Part shown: one piece after another, positions 1 through 12,114 of the stretch
Layout of the letters: each line of letters starts with the position of its first letter
Position numbering within the stretch: the first letter of the stretch is position 1
Origin: Polytrichum commune
Lineage: Eukaryota > Streptophyta > Polytrichopsida > Polytrichales > Polytrichaceae
Assembly (NCBI GenBank): GCA_950295325.1
Contig: OX485807.1
Coordinates: forward strand, 41,014,440-41,078,439
Direction: 5' to 3'
Length of the DNA: 64,000 bases
Made by a program: the position numbers and the translations under genes
The notes under the pieces: generated by a model
What the model was told of the DNA's origin: nothing
The model's input: the letters and a program-made list of their open reading frames with translations, nothing else
Database searches by the model: none

Positions 1-1141
1 CAGACGATTTCCGAGATCTAAGTGTATCAGCTATCCATTGTTTTGTTGTCGTGGACAAACGACCCGATAAGCCAGCCCGCTGCCTTCCAAACTCAGTGCC
101 ATGATAGGGTTTTCGTCCTTATTAGTATGTGTCATGCAATGAAAATGAATTGTGCAAAGAGATTCATCTAGAAGTAATTGTTTGACAACAAAATTACATT
201 GACATCCTCTCTTGATGGACATTCCAGCCTGAATCTTACCAACCCTAGTTTTCCTCTTAGGCTTCGTAGATGCCTAGATGAGGGTTTGTGCCTGAAGGAG
301 CTTGGCCTGTGCATCTTGCACCTTGGCTTGATCCTAGAGATCCTCATCAGGATCGTCCTCATTGAGATCTGGAACAGCCTCTGTCCTTCCTTTCTTCCAA
401 CATTGTGGTTTTGATGTTGCGTCCTTTTGAGCTTTTTCTACAAGTTTTTACGCCCTTTGTAATGCTTGTCGATGAGATGTTGATTTTTTTTTCTCCAATA
501 GCACATGTGCAAACACCTTCTGGACCTCTACCTCATATTGTCTAGTGTAGTCCATTGGCCCATACTGGCACCAATAACTACATTGGAGGACACGTCTCAT
601 GGTTAGTTCAAGCTCTCACGACGTGATAGACCACATGTTCACAATATGGACTAGGTCATGCAGAGGACGCGTGTATGACATGCTTCAATGCTATCTAAAA
701 ACCAAAATTCGAAGGGGATAAATACAAATTCCATTACATGTTTAAACCCTAAATCCAAAACACCTAAAAAAAACGCAAGAATCGTTACCTGATCTCTTGA
801 ATTGCAAATTCGGCACGTACTTGCTTCATGTCTTGTTTCTTTATGCATTGCCTAGATTCCTCATGAAAGGTGCAAGGGAACTGCCGGGTTGACATTTCTC
901 CTTCCAAAAAATCATCTAGCCGAGCCCAATGAATTGTAGCCTTCTGGGTATCCTTTATGTTACCATTGCCGTGATTGGACTTGGCCTCCCACTTTAAATC
1001 TGTCATGTCAAAAGGGCCAGGGGGTGGTACTTGGACAGATGCCAGGACTCTCTGGTACAAATTCCTCCATGACGGACGGATCTTCTTCTCTTGGACTAAA
1101 GTTTGTACTTCCATCACATAAACAAACTCTGGCGTATTCAA
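1..1141 (-). pseudogene. MULE/FAR1-like DNA-binding protein remnant, truncated by window edge
   Basis: Reading the minus strand from 1141 downward gives an open stretch to about 785 (118 aa, with WARLDDFLEG and QFPCTFHEES), followed by CAG|GTAACG, which could be a donor site. From about 600 to 1 a second stretch is readable but broken by TAA and TAG codons; it contains CSYWCQYGPMDYTRQYE and then KRGCQCNFVVKQL followed by IHFHCMTHTNKD. A Cys-x-Cys followed about 25 residues later by His/Cys pairs resembles the zinc-binding N-terminus of FAR1/MULE-type transposases. That assignment rests on motif resemblance only. The gene runs off the left edge, so no catalytic region is visible. At least three in-frame stops make it a pseudogene. 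Confidence 0.4.
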
Positions 1142-1394
1142 ATCTGCATCATTCGTATTCAGGTGAGATGCATGGCTTTCATGGTTGACGTTGTGATCTA
1201 CTAAATGTCCTCCATGTGGTCATTGTCCAAGTCTGTGAATAGCCATGAATTCAAATTCCGAAGTGTTTGCATCATTTCCTGTCCCAAGATCCACTACATA
1301 TGCATTGTAGCCACTGTGTCCATGGACTGTAGATCGCTCCTGTGCAAGTTTAGGGTCACCTCTAAAATTTCATATTCTTAAAGGGTTTCCCTCA

Positions 1395-2110
1395 TTTCCG
1401 TCCATTGCATTCAGTGGATCATCGCCTTGTCCTACACCCTGAAACACAAGATCTGGTCCATATGCTTGGCCGCATGTTATGAGATTGTTTGCCTCTCTTG
1501 GATCCATTGCATTTAGTGGATCAGCGCCCTGTCCTACGCCCTGAAACACAAGATCCGGTCCATGAGCTTGGCCGCATGCCATGAAACTGTGTCCCTCTCT
1601 CTGATCCATTGCAACCTCAAATCCTAAACGCCCTGTCCATCGCCCTCAGATCCAAGATTCAGTCCACGTGCTTGGTCGCATGTCATGAAATTGTATCCTT
1701 CTCTTAGATCCATTGCAACCCTAAACTAGCAACGCCCTGTCCATCGCTTCAAATCCAAAATCCAATTCATGTGCTCCGCCACTGCCATGAAAATGTTCCC
1801 CTCTCTTGGATCCATTGCAACCCTAAACCAAAAATGCCTTGTCCATCGCCCTCAGATCCAAGATCCAGTCCATGGGCTTCGCTGCCACCATGAAATTGTC
1901 TCCCTCTCTTGGATCCATTGCAACCCTAAACAAAAAACGCCATGTCCATCACCCTCAGATCCAAGATGTGGTTCATGTGTTTGGCCGGATGCCATGAAAT
2001 TGTGTCCCTCTCATGGATCCATTCCATTTTTTGGAGCAGCGCCCTGTCCTACAACCTCAGAACCAAGATCTAGTGCATATGCATGGCCGCCGCCATGTTC
2101 TTGACAACCA
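1395..2110. repeat. Tandem array, about 7 units of 102-104 bp
   Basis: The landmark TCCATTGCA recurs at 1401, 1503, 1605, 1709, 1811, 1914 and (as TCCATTCCA) 2018, giving periods of 102, 102, 104, 102, 103 and 104 bp. Each unit also carries a GCATGxCATGAAA block and a GATCCAAGAT block. The three units at the low-coordinate end are spaced by exact multiples of 3, so on the minus strand they encode a 34-residue repeat containing CGQAxGPDLVFQGVGQG. The older units have lost that frame. The array adjoins the decayed minus-strand gene at 1-1141 and could be its expanded N-terminal linker. Confidence 0.8.
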
Positions 2111-2169
2111 CACCAAAGCTCCTCACATCATTGCAACAACCATGAGCAAAGCAAAACCAAAAAAATTCA

Positions 2170-2440
2170 AATGAAAGGCGGGTGCACTAGTAAAGGTGGA
2201 GGGTGGCTAGGTGCTAGGTGGAGGGTGGCCAGGTGGAGGGCGGGGCGGGCAGCCAGGCTGGAAGCCGGCCGGAAAACCGGGCGTCTGTCCAGGCTGGAGG
2301 CCGGGCTGGACACCGGGTGGACAGGGTCGGGGGATTAGGCCAGGGTCGGGTGTCCGAACCTCTGGCTTTTTGGGGGCTGCCCTTGCCCGCCGCCCTGACA
2401 GCTGCAACGCTCGTCGGGGGTATTTAGGCAGCCCCCTCAA
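2170..2440. other. GC-rich, G-tract-rich island
   Basis: About 270 bp of strongly GC-rich sequence sits in an AT-rich neighbourhood. It has many GGG runs on the plus strand (GGAGGGTGG repeated, then GGCTGGAAGCCGG-type blocks). Open frames on both strands give Gly/Trp-rich or Pro-rich peptides, which reflects composition and is not evidence of coding. It could be the end of the 102-bp array or a GC-rich portion of a transposable element. Confidence 0.5.
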
Positions 2441-3622
2441 TAAGGGTAAGGTATTGCAACCCAAAAGTGGATTTAGGGAAGGTGCCCATGAATTCCGCAC
2501 TAAATTCCACCAGGCCAAAATTGAAATCCTTGAGGTATCCGGTGCAAACTACCCATTATGGCATTATACCTTCTACATTTTCATACAAACCAACCCATTC
2601 ATGTGAGGTAGGTTTAGCACCATCTTGGTTACATATTCTCTCACATAACAAGCCATAATGTTCCGCTAGCTTGATCTATAATTTATAATAAACCTCAACA
2701 AAGGAGAATTTAAAATGTACATCCTCCCATCTCAAAAATTCATTCCTACCAAGATCCTAGATATCTTGGGAATATCTCAAACCAATCTTGTACAAGATCA
2801 AGGCCCTAGCCATGGTGATCCCAATATACATGCCTTGGTACTCCATTTCCACCAAAGGTTAAATTATAAAATACCTTCCGGACATGAAGGATAGAGAAGA
2901 GTGGCCTTGCGCGCCATTACCTTCCACGACTGAGCAATATGGCTCCAAACTTTCGATCCACCTTTGACAAAGAAGTTGGGATAAAACAAGCAAAGAGAGG
3001 AAGGACCCATAGAGCCATGAGAAGACGGTTGCAATTGCATGACGCAATACCTTCATTTTTTTTTTGTAAATTCAACTATCTTGGTAGAAGAGCTTGAATT
3101 ATCCATTTGCTCATGAGAGGCTTGTGAGCCGAATTTTTGGCCGAAATAGTTAAACTACGGGCATATAGGAAAAGCCGGATGAAGTCTCATCCAACCTGAT
3201 GAAAATAGTTAACTATGGGCTAGGAAGGTAGTTAAACTACAGACGTGGGCTTAGGCGCCCCTAGTTGGTTACAAAAACTACCAATGTCTTCCCGGCCAAG
3301 CCAAGAGGGTTAGTGGGAGAGAGAGAAAGAGCTAGACATTCAATGAGCAATTTTGAGCGCAGAGTTAAACCATAGGCTTGTCTCCCTCGACACATATTGT
3401 GTGAGGATAATAGTTGAACTATTTTCTATTGAATTTGGGTAATCACCGCAGTGATTGCAGATTAACAATTCTTATTGAAGTACATTGTTGAACTGAATTC
3501 TAAGTTATATTGAATGGTTGAGTGTGGTCAAACTATCTTTTGTTTCCGATTGCATGAATGTAAGATTGAAAAACCATTGTCTATTGAGATGATTGCTATT
3601 GGCGAAGGTTGTAGTGTGAGAG

Positions 3623-3660
<38 letters not shown>

Positions 3661-5150
3661 GATACGGGTAAAACCTTGCGGATAGAGAATTGAATAGTCT
3701 CTGAGAAGACAAGAGATTATGAAATTGTGAGAGAGAAGGAAAACTTGAAGGATAGAACGGAAGAGGAAGGAGTGAAAATGCATGAAAAATTAGAGAATTA
3801 GTTCAGGAGCGAAGACTATTGTCGCTAGGAATTGAACATTGTGAAACAATCGTCCAAGTGTTACAACCCTTCTAAAGTTCAGCGTGTGGAAGCAAGAGAA
3901 CAAAGAGGGTTAACCTAAACAAAGAAGGATTCAAACTATTAGTGCAGAGTGATGGAGTGATCGCTACGTGAGAGGAAACATGGTGAAGCTATATGGTAGG
4001 AGAGAGAGAGAGAGAGAGGGAGATAGAGCTTGCCAAAGTGACAGAGGATAGAGAGAGAGAGAGAGTTTGTCAAAGGTGACAGAGGATAGAAAAAGACTAT
4101 TGTTGAACGCCAACAAAAAACAACCCCGAGAGAAGGAGTTGAAAGGCCAAGCGTCAGGTCGAGAGGAAACTATAGCTTATTGTTTTAGCCGGAGAGAGGT
4201 AGAGAGAAGAGAAAGAAGGAGCCATAGTAAATGGTTCAGCCGAGTATGATTTTAGCTAAAGTAGACACTATAGGCTGGTAGAAGTAAAATTTGTTGAGTA
4301 TGTTTAATAAGAGAGCCCCAATCGACTGATGTGATGAGGCAAAGACTTTGAGTTGTTGATTAGCGGTGGATTAGGGGAAGTAAGATTGATTAAATGATCT
4401 TAAGTTAAGATAAATTTTGGATTATCACGGAGATTTAGGCATAAGTTGTCCTAGACTTAAGTGGAGTTTTCTATTGTTACATAGTCTAGAAACTTGATCT
4501 TTGAGTATAATGTGTAAATTAACCGGATCAACTATTGTTTTGTATGTTACCCTGGTTGTTGTGGTTGCAGGTGGGGTAGGGTAATCAATATTATAACTTG
4601 ACTTTGATAATCGGTGTTAGTTGCATAGGTTGTGAGTAATGACTAGATCTTGGAATTAATAAACAAACACTTTGTCTTGTATTGAAGTTAACATTGACCA
4701 ATTAATGAAGGAATTGTTGTGATTTGGAGATGCATTGGCCAATGGTTACCAAAGACAATTGTGATACTCAAAGACCCAGTGTCCCCTTGTCCAGTGGGCA
4801 TCGGATCATTGGCATTACGAACGGACACTTTATTCACGCCGGCCCCTTGCTAAAAAAGGGACCGGAGTTTCTATCTATCTGTCTGATACTCAAAGATTAT
4901 TTTTCTACAATCTCATGACGAAATGAAAACTTATAGCCACTGACACACATACCCTATTGAATGAGAAATAATGAGATGAAACCTTGAGAGAAAGGAGAGT
5001 AAAAGATGAATAAGTGATGTTTAAGAGTGAAAATAGCAGCCCTATTGTTTGATTAATGAACTATAATGTGACAGATACCTATAATAAACACTAGTAAAGC
5101 CTTCCTTGAGAGTATGTACCCTAAGTTTTGGTTTATTTCAATCATAGCAA
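2441..5150. other. Non-coding stretch, purine-rich in part; no gene recognised
   Basis: I see no supportable gene. From about 3290 to 4230 the plus strand is purine-rich with many GAGAGA runs; the longest is listed separately, with shorter ones near 4001-4019 and 4050-4065. This could be an old retroelement, but no paired terminal repeats were found. Confidence 0.4.
3628..3658. repeat. (GA)n microsatellite
   Basis: An uninterrupted GA dinucleotide run of about 31 bp lies within the purine-rich stretch. Confidence 0.95.
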
Positions 5151-5159
5151 AAACCTAAC

Positions 5160-6420
5160 TACGGAACTCTCATAGCATCTCCCATGGAAGTAAGACCCAA
5201 ACCTCCAACTTTCTTAGGCAACATGCAATCATTCTAGGTAACACAAGATCTTGTCGTGTTTCCAAGCCCAACCAGCGGTATTTGCGTAGCGAAGCTTTAA
5301 TCTTTCTCAAGATTTTCTTCAATCCCACCCAAACCGCAATGGAATACCAAAGGGAGGACACCAACACTTGGTTCACAATGAGAGTTCTACCAACAAGTGA
5401 CAACTAAGTAGAACTCCAAAATCTAAGCTTGGCCTTGACTTTGTTGATTAAAAAATGAACAACCTTTTGCAACTCCAAGTGTAGGTCAAAAGTGGTGTCA
5501 AATAGCTTGGAAAGATATTCATTTGTAGCCCATTTCTATTAAAAAAAATCCACCAATTCCAAACATGTTCCTCGGCCACACCAATACACCATGCTTTTGT
5601 GCCCATTAATCTTCAACCTGAAACTTTGAAGAATTGCAACTAGGTTATCCACACTAGCCTCTTCGGCTCCCACAATAAAGGACATGTCTTCAACATACTA
5701 GCTAATGATTTGTTGATAATTGCATTGAGAAAAAACAATGTCACTTGTAAGGCCAATTCGCATAGTATTTTCAACCTCAACATTCAATGCTTCTGTAACA
5801 ATAATGAACAAATAAGGGGCTAAAGGACAACCCTATCAAATGACTCTATGGAGATCAAAAGGATTTTTCACCTGATTATTAATTTGAATCGAAACTGATG
5901 CATATTGGAACAAAAATCTAATCATGTTAATAAAGGAGTTAGGCATCCCTAACTTCTCCACTACTTTGAACACAAACATCCAGTCAACTCTATCATAGGC
6001 TTTGCTAAGGTCTCTTTAAGAAAAAATGAATTTTGGCAGGACTCCTTAGCCCATTGAATGGATTCATGTGTAAGAAGAATGTAAGTCAAGATGATTTGAA
6101 TGGAAGAAAAGCAATTTGGTTGCTATCAATTACTTCTACTAAAAAATGTTGGGGGTGTCTTTTTAAAGCTTTGGCAAAATTATTGTTTGTAGTGTTAATT
6201 ACAGTGATAGGTTGCCAGTTGGTCAACTTCAATCTATCCCCTTCTTTAAAGAAAAGAGCAATGAGTCCAAGCGTGACTCCCTTTGGAAACCAACCTCATT
6301 GTAGAGACTCATTTACCATGTATGTGAAATATGCACTTATAAAACTCCAGTAAGCTTTGAAGAAGTCAACGGTAAGTCCATTTGGTCTCGAACTCTTGCC
6401 TTTCGCCAATGCCTAAATTG
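5160..6420 (-). pseudogene. LINE reverse transcriptase relic (3' part of the element)
   Basis: Reading the minus strand from 6420 down, collinear blocks of a non-LTR reverse transcriptase appear: ALAKGKSSRPNG, then FPKGVTLGLIALFF, then LTNWQPITVINT, QIAFLPF, the core DLSKAYDRVDW, GCPLAPYLF, and YVED in place of the usual Y/FADD. The C-terminal tail is LSLVGRTLIVNQVLVSS followed by WLG. These are the characteristic blocks of plant L1-type LINEs, in order. The frame is broken by several stops; two stand directly before GCPL, where the family has Arg-Gln, so CGA and CAG appear to have become TGA and TAG. The 5' half lies at 8021-9300, on the other side of a nested insertion. Confidence 0.85.
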
Positions 6421-6743
6421 TACTACACTAAAAATGATATTTAGTGTTTGATACACTAAATACAAATGCAGGCACTGAATGCCAATAACCCTATGAAAGT
6501 AAGTAACATTAAATATCAACTATGGTAATATGTGGAAGTTACATGTTTGAATTTAGTGTTAGTAAGGATATGAAAAAAATGATGTTGACTTCGATAGATG
6601 AGAGATCAACAAGCAAGAAGGTGGGGCGCCATCCCTAATATTACAAGTCCAGTGAAATACATGCTTCATAGGAAAGGAGGTGGCAATAGGGAAGATAGTA
6701 GCACATTTATGTCTAACACTAATTGTCAAGGAATTGAAAATTA

Positions 6744-7947
6744 GGGGCGGTTTACACTATGGACCATGAAGTTGGACCAGGGCTCTGCAAGGCAGCTGAT
6801 TGGCTCTTGAAGTTGTCCCGGGACAACTTCGGTTTACACTAAGGAAAAAATGGCAGAGGGACCATGGAGGTTGAGGTCCCCAAAATATAATTTTTAAGGC
6901 CTAATAAATGCACTGACATGGTCCAACGGGTTTTGCGTTGAGAGAGGCAAGAGAGATGGTCTGGTAGGAAAAGGCAAGGGCCCATGTCAGAGAAATGTCA
7001 TTTCAAGAATGTTTTAATGAATCTACCTTTTATGTGCCTTAATTATATTATAGCCCATGAGACATACCAGCACTATCTTGCCCTACCCTTTAAACCCGCT
7101 TACACGTGTTTCATCAAACAACGCGGGACATCTAGAACTCAAGAATTCAAGTGCAGATTTGTTTTTTGGTCTACCAGCTGCAATGTTTGGAATTTGGAGG
7201 CGCGTAATATACCGTTGGAAAGGTCTTGAAAATACCTTTCCAACAGTATATTACACGCCCCAAAATGTTTAAAAACTACAGTTGCAAAAGAATAAAGAAA
7301 AATACATAGTCGTTTAGTGACTGTAGATCAGGGTGGTCAAAAGAAGCGCAATGGGAAATCTTCTAACATTAATTATCAAAGAATTGAAATTTAGTGTTGA
7401 GCAAGGTTGGGTGGTAACAACATTAGATATAATCAAACACTAAATATCCTATTTAGTGTAGTGAAACACAAGGTACATGTCACATGTACAATTGAAACGC
7501 TCATTTTCTTTTTGTAAAAATTGTTGTGAGAAGATTTGCAAGCCACATCTTCGACACATTTAACAAGAAGTGAAGATAGTTGAAGCCTAAGAGATGACAA
7601 GAGAATGATCAAACTTTAAGGCGAAAAGAAGAAAAAACTAATTGACAAGATAAGTGAAGGCATGTGTAGGCAAGTGAAGGCAAATTGAAGTCAACAAAAT
7701 GGTCAAATTTCATTTTTCCCCAAAACTGCCCTTTTTGGGCTTATATTAAAAAAATCAGCACATCCACTTCTTGCCGCATGGTCATTCTTCATGGTCCACA
7801 TTCGGTTTACACCTAGTGAAGGGCCCATGAACCATGAAAACTAATATTTTAGTAACTCGGACCATGGAAGTCATCCCATGAAGTCGTCCCACGCAAAATA
7901 GGCCTCTTACGTGGGACGACTTCATGGTCCATAGTGTAAACCACCCC
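6744..7947. mobile_element. Harbinger A, copy 1: non-autonomous, 1204 bp
   Basis: The ends are inverted repeats beginning GGGGCGGTTTACACTATGG and ending with the complement (GGTCCATAGTGTAAACC), flanked by TTA on both sides (6741-6743 and 7948-7950). A 3-bp TTA/TAA duplication with GGG-starting ends fits PIF/Harbinger. The first 240 bp and last 300 bp match the 4.4-kb coding element at 12276-16710. The middle has no transposase; it holds a 60-bp hairpin and a captured end of the CACTA-like family (about 7380-7471). It sits inside the CACTA-like element. Confidence 0.85.
7190..7268. repeat. Long hairpin within Harbinger A copy 1
   Basis: The arm GTAATATACCGTTGGAAAGG is followed by a short loop (CTTGAAAAT) and then its near-complement, with about one mismatch across the central 26 bp. 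The same hairpin is perfect over 36-bp arms in copy 3 (44330-44410). Confidence 0.85.
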
Positions 7948-8020
7948 TTAGTGTTGAGCAAGGTAGGGTGGTAACAACACTAAATACAATAAAACACTAA
8001 ATATCGTATTTAGTGTAGTG

Positions 8021-9300
8021 AGTTCCACCTCCATGATTGGGGCCTCCAACGCCTTCTAAGCTACAAGTGAGAATCTACTCGGGATGTGGCTTAACAACTC
8101 TGCACAACAATTATCTCTTTGTGCATGAGGAACATGACTAGTGTGCACCTTAAAATATAACATGTTACAAACTTGACCAAGATTTGCACCAGAAGATACG
8201 AATATGGCATCTTCATCATATAGATCCATTATGAGACCTCCCGTTGGATGACCCTTGACCGAGGAAAAGAAGTACTTGTTCATTCTATATGTGGATTTCA
8301 TTGACTTCATTCTAGACCTAATCCTACGCCCATCTTCTTTCCTATTTATAATTTTTTGTAGTTGGGACTTACGATCTTTAATGATGGATTTATTAGTTTC
8401 GCTTTGGGGATCAAAGTGAGGCTGAACTTGACAAAATTTCAGGGTTCCTCTTAGTCTAGCCTCTTCCACCCTGTCCGCAACAATTAACCTTGAAATACAT
8501 AATTGTTTAAAATATTTAACAAAATTATTGAGTATTGTAAAGAAAGGAATTTGAAGAGGAGATTCCTCCCATAAGGCCTTAATAGAGTCTTTGGCTTCTT
8601 GCGAAAATCTAGCACTAACCTTCCAAGCGGAGCCACATGGGGGGCTAGAGTTGAGATTAATCTCTATATATCTTATAATGCATAATATGGGAGGATGGGT
8701 TTACGGATTGAACTAGAATATGGGTAGAATCTATTGCGTCTAGCTAGATCCCGAACACCATCATCTTGTAAGTTGTCCCATGAGTAAATAGGACCATCAC
8801 TTCTACTAAAATTATCATCAAGGTTATGCTTGTTCTTAATATCTACCCATAATAATTCTTCCTTAAGTCCCATTAGACAACTACAAGTAGATGTGGACCT
8901 ATCTAAAGGGCTCTCAACCATATTAAAGTCACCTATCATAATACATATGCATCCCCTTAATGAAATTACACCTCTCATCTATTAAGGTTTGAGGCGTCAA
9001 CAATGATCATAAAGTAGGGGTTAATTATTAGGGATAAATTTGGTAGCCTTTCTCCCAAGGTTGATGTTCTTTGTTTATAAGAACATAAACTAAGAGATGC
9101 CAATGTGGATAGGAACATTAGGATGCTTTGGAGGAGAGACAATTTTTGGGCCCTTGAGACTAGTCCTAGTGATGAGGTTAATGATACAAGACTGGGGGCA
9201 GGGAGAGGGGAGATTGCCATGTGCATCCACACAAGAATGCAGTTGCTCATCTATGATCGAGGTTCTCTTGCCGGAAATAGAGTACAATGGATATAACATT
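8021..9300 (-). pseudogene. LINE endonuclease and linker relic (5' part of the element)
   Basis: On the minus strand, 8978-8673 reads IMIGDFNMVESPLDRS and further on GPIYSWDN. GDFN is the signature of the endonuclease/exonuclease/phosphatase fold found in LINE ORF2. Next comes 8469-8056, with RGTLKFCQVQPHFD and YFFSSVKG, the usual linker before the reverse transcriptase. The reading continues up to the insertion at 8020 and resumes at 6420 with the reverse-transcriptase blocks. Frameshifts and stops break it. The true 5' end is unclear; the region up to about 9300 keeps short fragments only. Confidence 0.75.
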
Positions 9301-11307
9301 CAAAAGCCTGAAAGGTGAGCTTATTGAAATTCTCAATGTCCATGCCTCAAATTTGGTTGAAGAAAGGCGTGCTTTGTGGGAGGAAGTCCGAGGTGGAGTG
9401 TCACTAAACTAATGAAAACGACAGCTCACTTGCACATGTTGTGTGGCCCCAACTTTCAAGACATCCGGTTTCACCTCTCCCATCCGAGATGGCTTTTTAT
9501 GAAAACCCCCACTTTTGGGCATGTGTGGCCTCCAATTGAGGCGAGGTGTACTCAATGGCCAGGACTAGACACCCACATCTTTGAGTTGGGCCCCTACTAC
9601 TATTACCAGGTAAAAAAGGGACCACACTAAATATTGTATTTAGTGTCATAGGATATTTTATGTCACTGTGGTAACTTTTCTAATGACACTTCTCATGAAT
9701 AAGCTTACAAATAATGTCATCCCAACTTTATGAGTATAGTATATTTTGCATCCTAAAATTTATGTAATAAAATTTCGTCACAAATGATTGAATTTTGGAT
9801 GGAAAAATCATTTATTAAGTGACAATAACTACAACTTTATAAATCTATGATGCCCAATTTCTTTTACAACAAATGATAAATATTTTCAAGCTTACATTTA
9901 GTGTTGGTGATACTATGCATGCTATTTATAATTAGTATTGAGCAAGGAAAATTAAATTGGTGAAATTAAAATTATTATTTAATGCAATGAAAACATGACC
10001 TCTATAGGTTTGTGGTTTACTCATCTCAAATGAGTCCCTTTAAACTAATTTGGGCCATTTGATACTAATTTTGGGATTAAAATTTGCAAACAAGAAAGCT
10101 ATATCCCATAATAGAATTTTATGCGTTTTACATTGGGTGATAGGAGGATATGGCCCAACTCAAAGAGATGGCGTCTAGCCCTTGTCGTGATGTGTTAGGT
10201 AAGGTGGGGTGAATTCCCTATTCCCAATGTGTTAAGGATGGATATTGACATGGTTGACCTTACCTTGAATGAGTCTATTCCAATTTTCCCACCATTTAGA
10301 AGGTCGGTGACAAGGAACTTTGGCCAATTTATTAAGGAGGTCTCTATCCCTAGATTTTGTTCACTTCATCACATGCTATATTATATGACTTCAAATGTCA
10401 AAGTTGCACATAAATATGAGATGGTTGACTTGTGTTCTCGGTTTTAGGTTTTTTGGATATGGGCCCATCACCTCCATGCAAAATGCTCGTATGATTCAAG
10501 TTCCATCCCCAAGTACGCAACTCCCGTATTTTATGGTCCTGATTATAATAATTTATAATGCATTTTAGTCCAATATTGATTGACATAATTTTTTTTGATG
10601 TAGGAAACTCTTGTAGCACTTTTAACAAGGAATCAAAAAATGTAATTATATATAAGAAATGAATATTACTAGAAGCATTATTAAAAATATAATTATATGA
10701 GTATTAAAATTCAGGTACCATAGGCCAAACTGCCCAACTTTTAGGGGGTTTTTTTAAAATAAAAAATAAAAAATAAAACATTGCCAATGACTTTTTAATT
10801 ATGCTTGGAGGCAACTACTCGTGTGGATCTCTTAAAATTAGATGCTCTACAAGGTTCAAAAAAAGGTGTTTGAATTCTCTATATACGTTGTGGAGTTTAA
10901 TAAATAAATTAAATATGTAACCCAATTTTTTGTACATCTCATTTTATTTAATTTGGTCTTCACCCAATTTTTTGGTCATTTTATTTTTGCATAATTTGAT
11001 ATAAGTTTTACAAAAAATTGTCCTCTAAGTTGTCTTAATGCCGATGCCCCCCGCATTTAATATGGGAGTTGCATACCTGGGGACATGGATGCCTACCTAA
11101 CGATACTTTTTGGAGGTGAGGCTTGGGACTTGTGTTGAGAGTTGGGTCAAGCAAAAAGCTATCTAGCTACCCAACCCTCAACACAAGTCCCTCGTGTTTT
11201 GTTGCATAAAATAATCAAGAACCAACTTGAATGAATATAACCTATATTCTAATGGTTTTTTGAGGCTCAAAAGTTGGGACTTGCTAACATTAGTGGAACT
11301 TTCCTAA
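9301..11307. other. AT-rich non-coding stretch; no gene recognised
   Basis: A short TTTAGTGT-containing palindrome near 9625-9650 is probably a scrap of the CACTA-like family. A 30-40 bp motif (TATAGGTTTGTGG followed by CATCTCAAATGA) near 10005-10035 recurs at 39797-39822 and, inverted, at 42650-42680. An inverted repeat at about 11126-11194 (GGGACTTGTGTTGAG and its complement) forms a hairpin. Nothing else was supportable. Confidence 0.5.
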
Positions 11308-11804
11308 AGGCCACTTCACACACGAGACTTAGGTCATGCGACCATACACTTCAAGCACTCTCATTGGTGGAAACAACAGAGCCTGTCCAAGTTCGCTTCA
11401 CACTACACTCAAGGGACCAACGGAGCATATGAATGCAAGATGGATGTAAAGTCTACATGAATTCCTACATGGCATCGAATGCATCATGTTTCATGGTCAC
11501 TTGGACTACCTTCAAAAACCACCACTTGAAGGTAGGCTAACACTGAACCGAAAAACCACGGCACTCCGAAACCTCACAACGATTGGTTTACTATATCTAT
11601 CACATGTGAGAACCTCACATGAATAGAAATTGATTGGAATAGCATTTAGTTGAGGGTCTAGTCACATACGACTTCACACTACACTTGAGGGTCCGTGACT
11701 ACACTAATTGATTGTGGAGGTGTGTTGGTACGGCCTTTGGACACTTTCTTTCGGGCTCCCACAATTTCATGGTCACGGCTCTTGGCTCGTGTGTGAAGTG
11801 GCCC
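11308..11804. mobile_element. Harbinger-like MITE family B, copy 1 (497 bp)
   Basis: The ends are inverted repeats, GGCCACTTCACACACGAG at the left and CTCGTGTGTGAAGTGGCC at the right. TAA flanks both sides (11305-11307 and 11805-11807). A 3-bp TAA/TTA duplication fits the PIF/Harbinger superfamily. There is no coding capacity. Further copies lie at 43236-45327 (interrupted), 62674-63177, 57846 onward (truncated) and 28430-28654 (remnant). Confidence 0.85.
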
Positions 11805-11991
11805 TAAGCCTTGGGCACGGAGAGAAAGGGAGCTAGGGAGGTTCTAGGGTTTGGGCCAACACATTAAACAATCCACCCACATACGCTACCGGGAACTTCA
11901 ATGGGTCCCAACCTTACCTCTTGACTTTACGTGGCTGCCCACCACCTAAGTCGATTCCCGAATCCACGTTTTCTTGGGATGTGTCCCTTTG

Positions 11992-12004
11992 TCTATATAT
12001 AAAT
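11992..12004 (+). promoter_or_regulatory. TATA-box-like core promoter candidate
   Basis: TATATATAAATTA lies in a short non-repetitive interval, about 115 bp upstream of the ATG of a small ORF with a hydrophobic N-terminus (12115). The position and spacing suit a plant core promoter. TATA strings are common in AT-rich DNA, so this is only a candidate. Confidence 0.3.
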
Positions 12005-12114
12005 TAGTGCCGGGCTAAAGGCTTCTCCTCAACTTAGCTAGCATTGCCTAGAAGTGACTTCTTGTTTTGCCTTTTTATAAGGGAGACTTTAAGCAGGGCC
12101 TGGGGCCAGATGGA

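Larger units (their letters stand above)
6421..8020. mobile_element. CACTA-like non-autonomous TIR element, split by a Harbinger insertion
   Basis: The left end reads ACTACACTAAA and the right end reads TTTAGTGTAGTG, and both are followed inward by many copies of TTTAGTGT or its complement. Without the Harbinger insertion at 6744-7947 and its duplicated TTA the element is about 390 bp. A second copy in the opposite orientation lies at 62313-62642. The CACTA-type end and sub-terminal repeats suggest the CACTA (En/Spm) superfamily, but the first base at the left end differs and I could not define a clean 3-bp target duplication. It interrupts the LINE between MEVEL and the reverse-transcriptase block ALAKGKSS. 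Confidence 0.65.

Noticed and set aside
2207-2606. Pro-rich (minus) and Gly/Trp-rich (plus) open frames of 103 and 131 aa
   Set aside because: Both strands are open only because of GC-rich low-complexity sequence; no start context or motif supports either.
3505-3783. 92-aa minus frame with Leu-Ser repeats
   Set aside because: It is the (GA)n microsatellite read on the complement.
7199-7260. microRNA gene
   Set aside because: The hairpin is plausible but is part of a transposon and nearly perfectly paired; nothing in the sequence supports a miRNA call over an inverted-repeat element.
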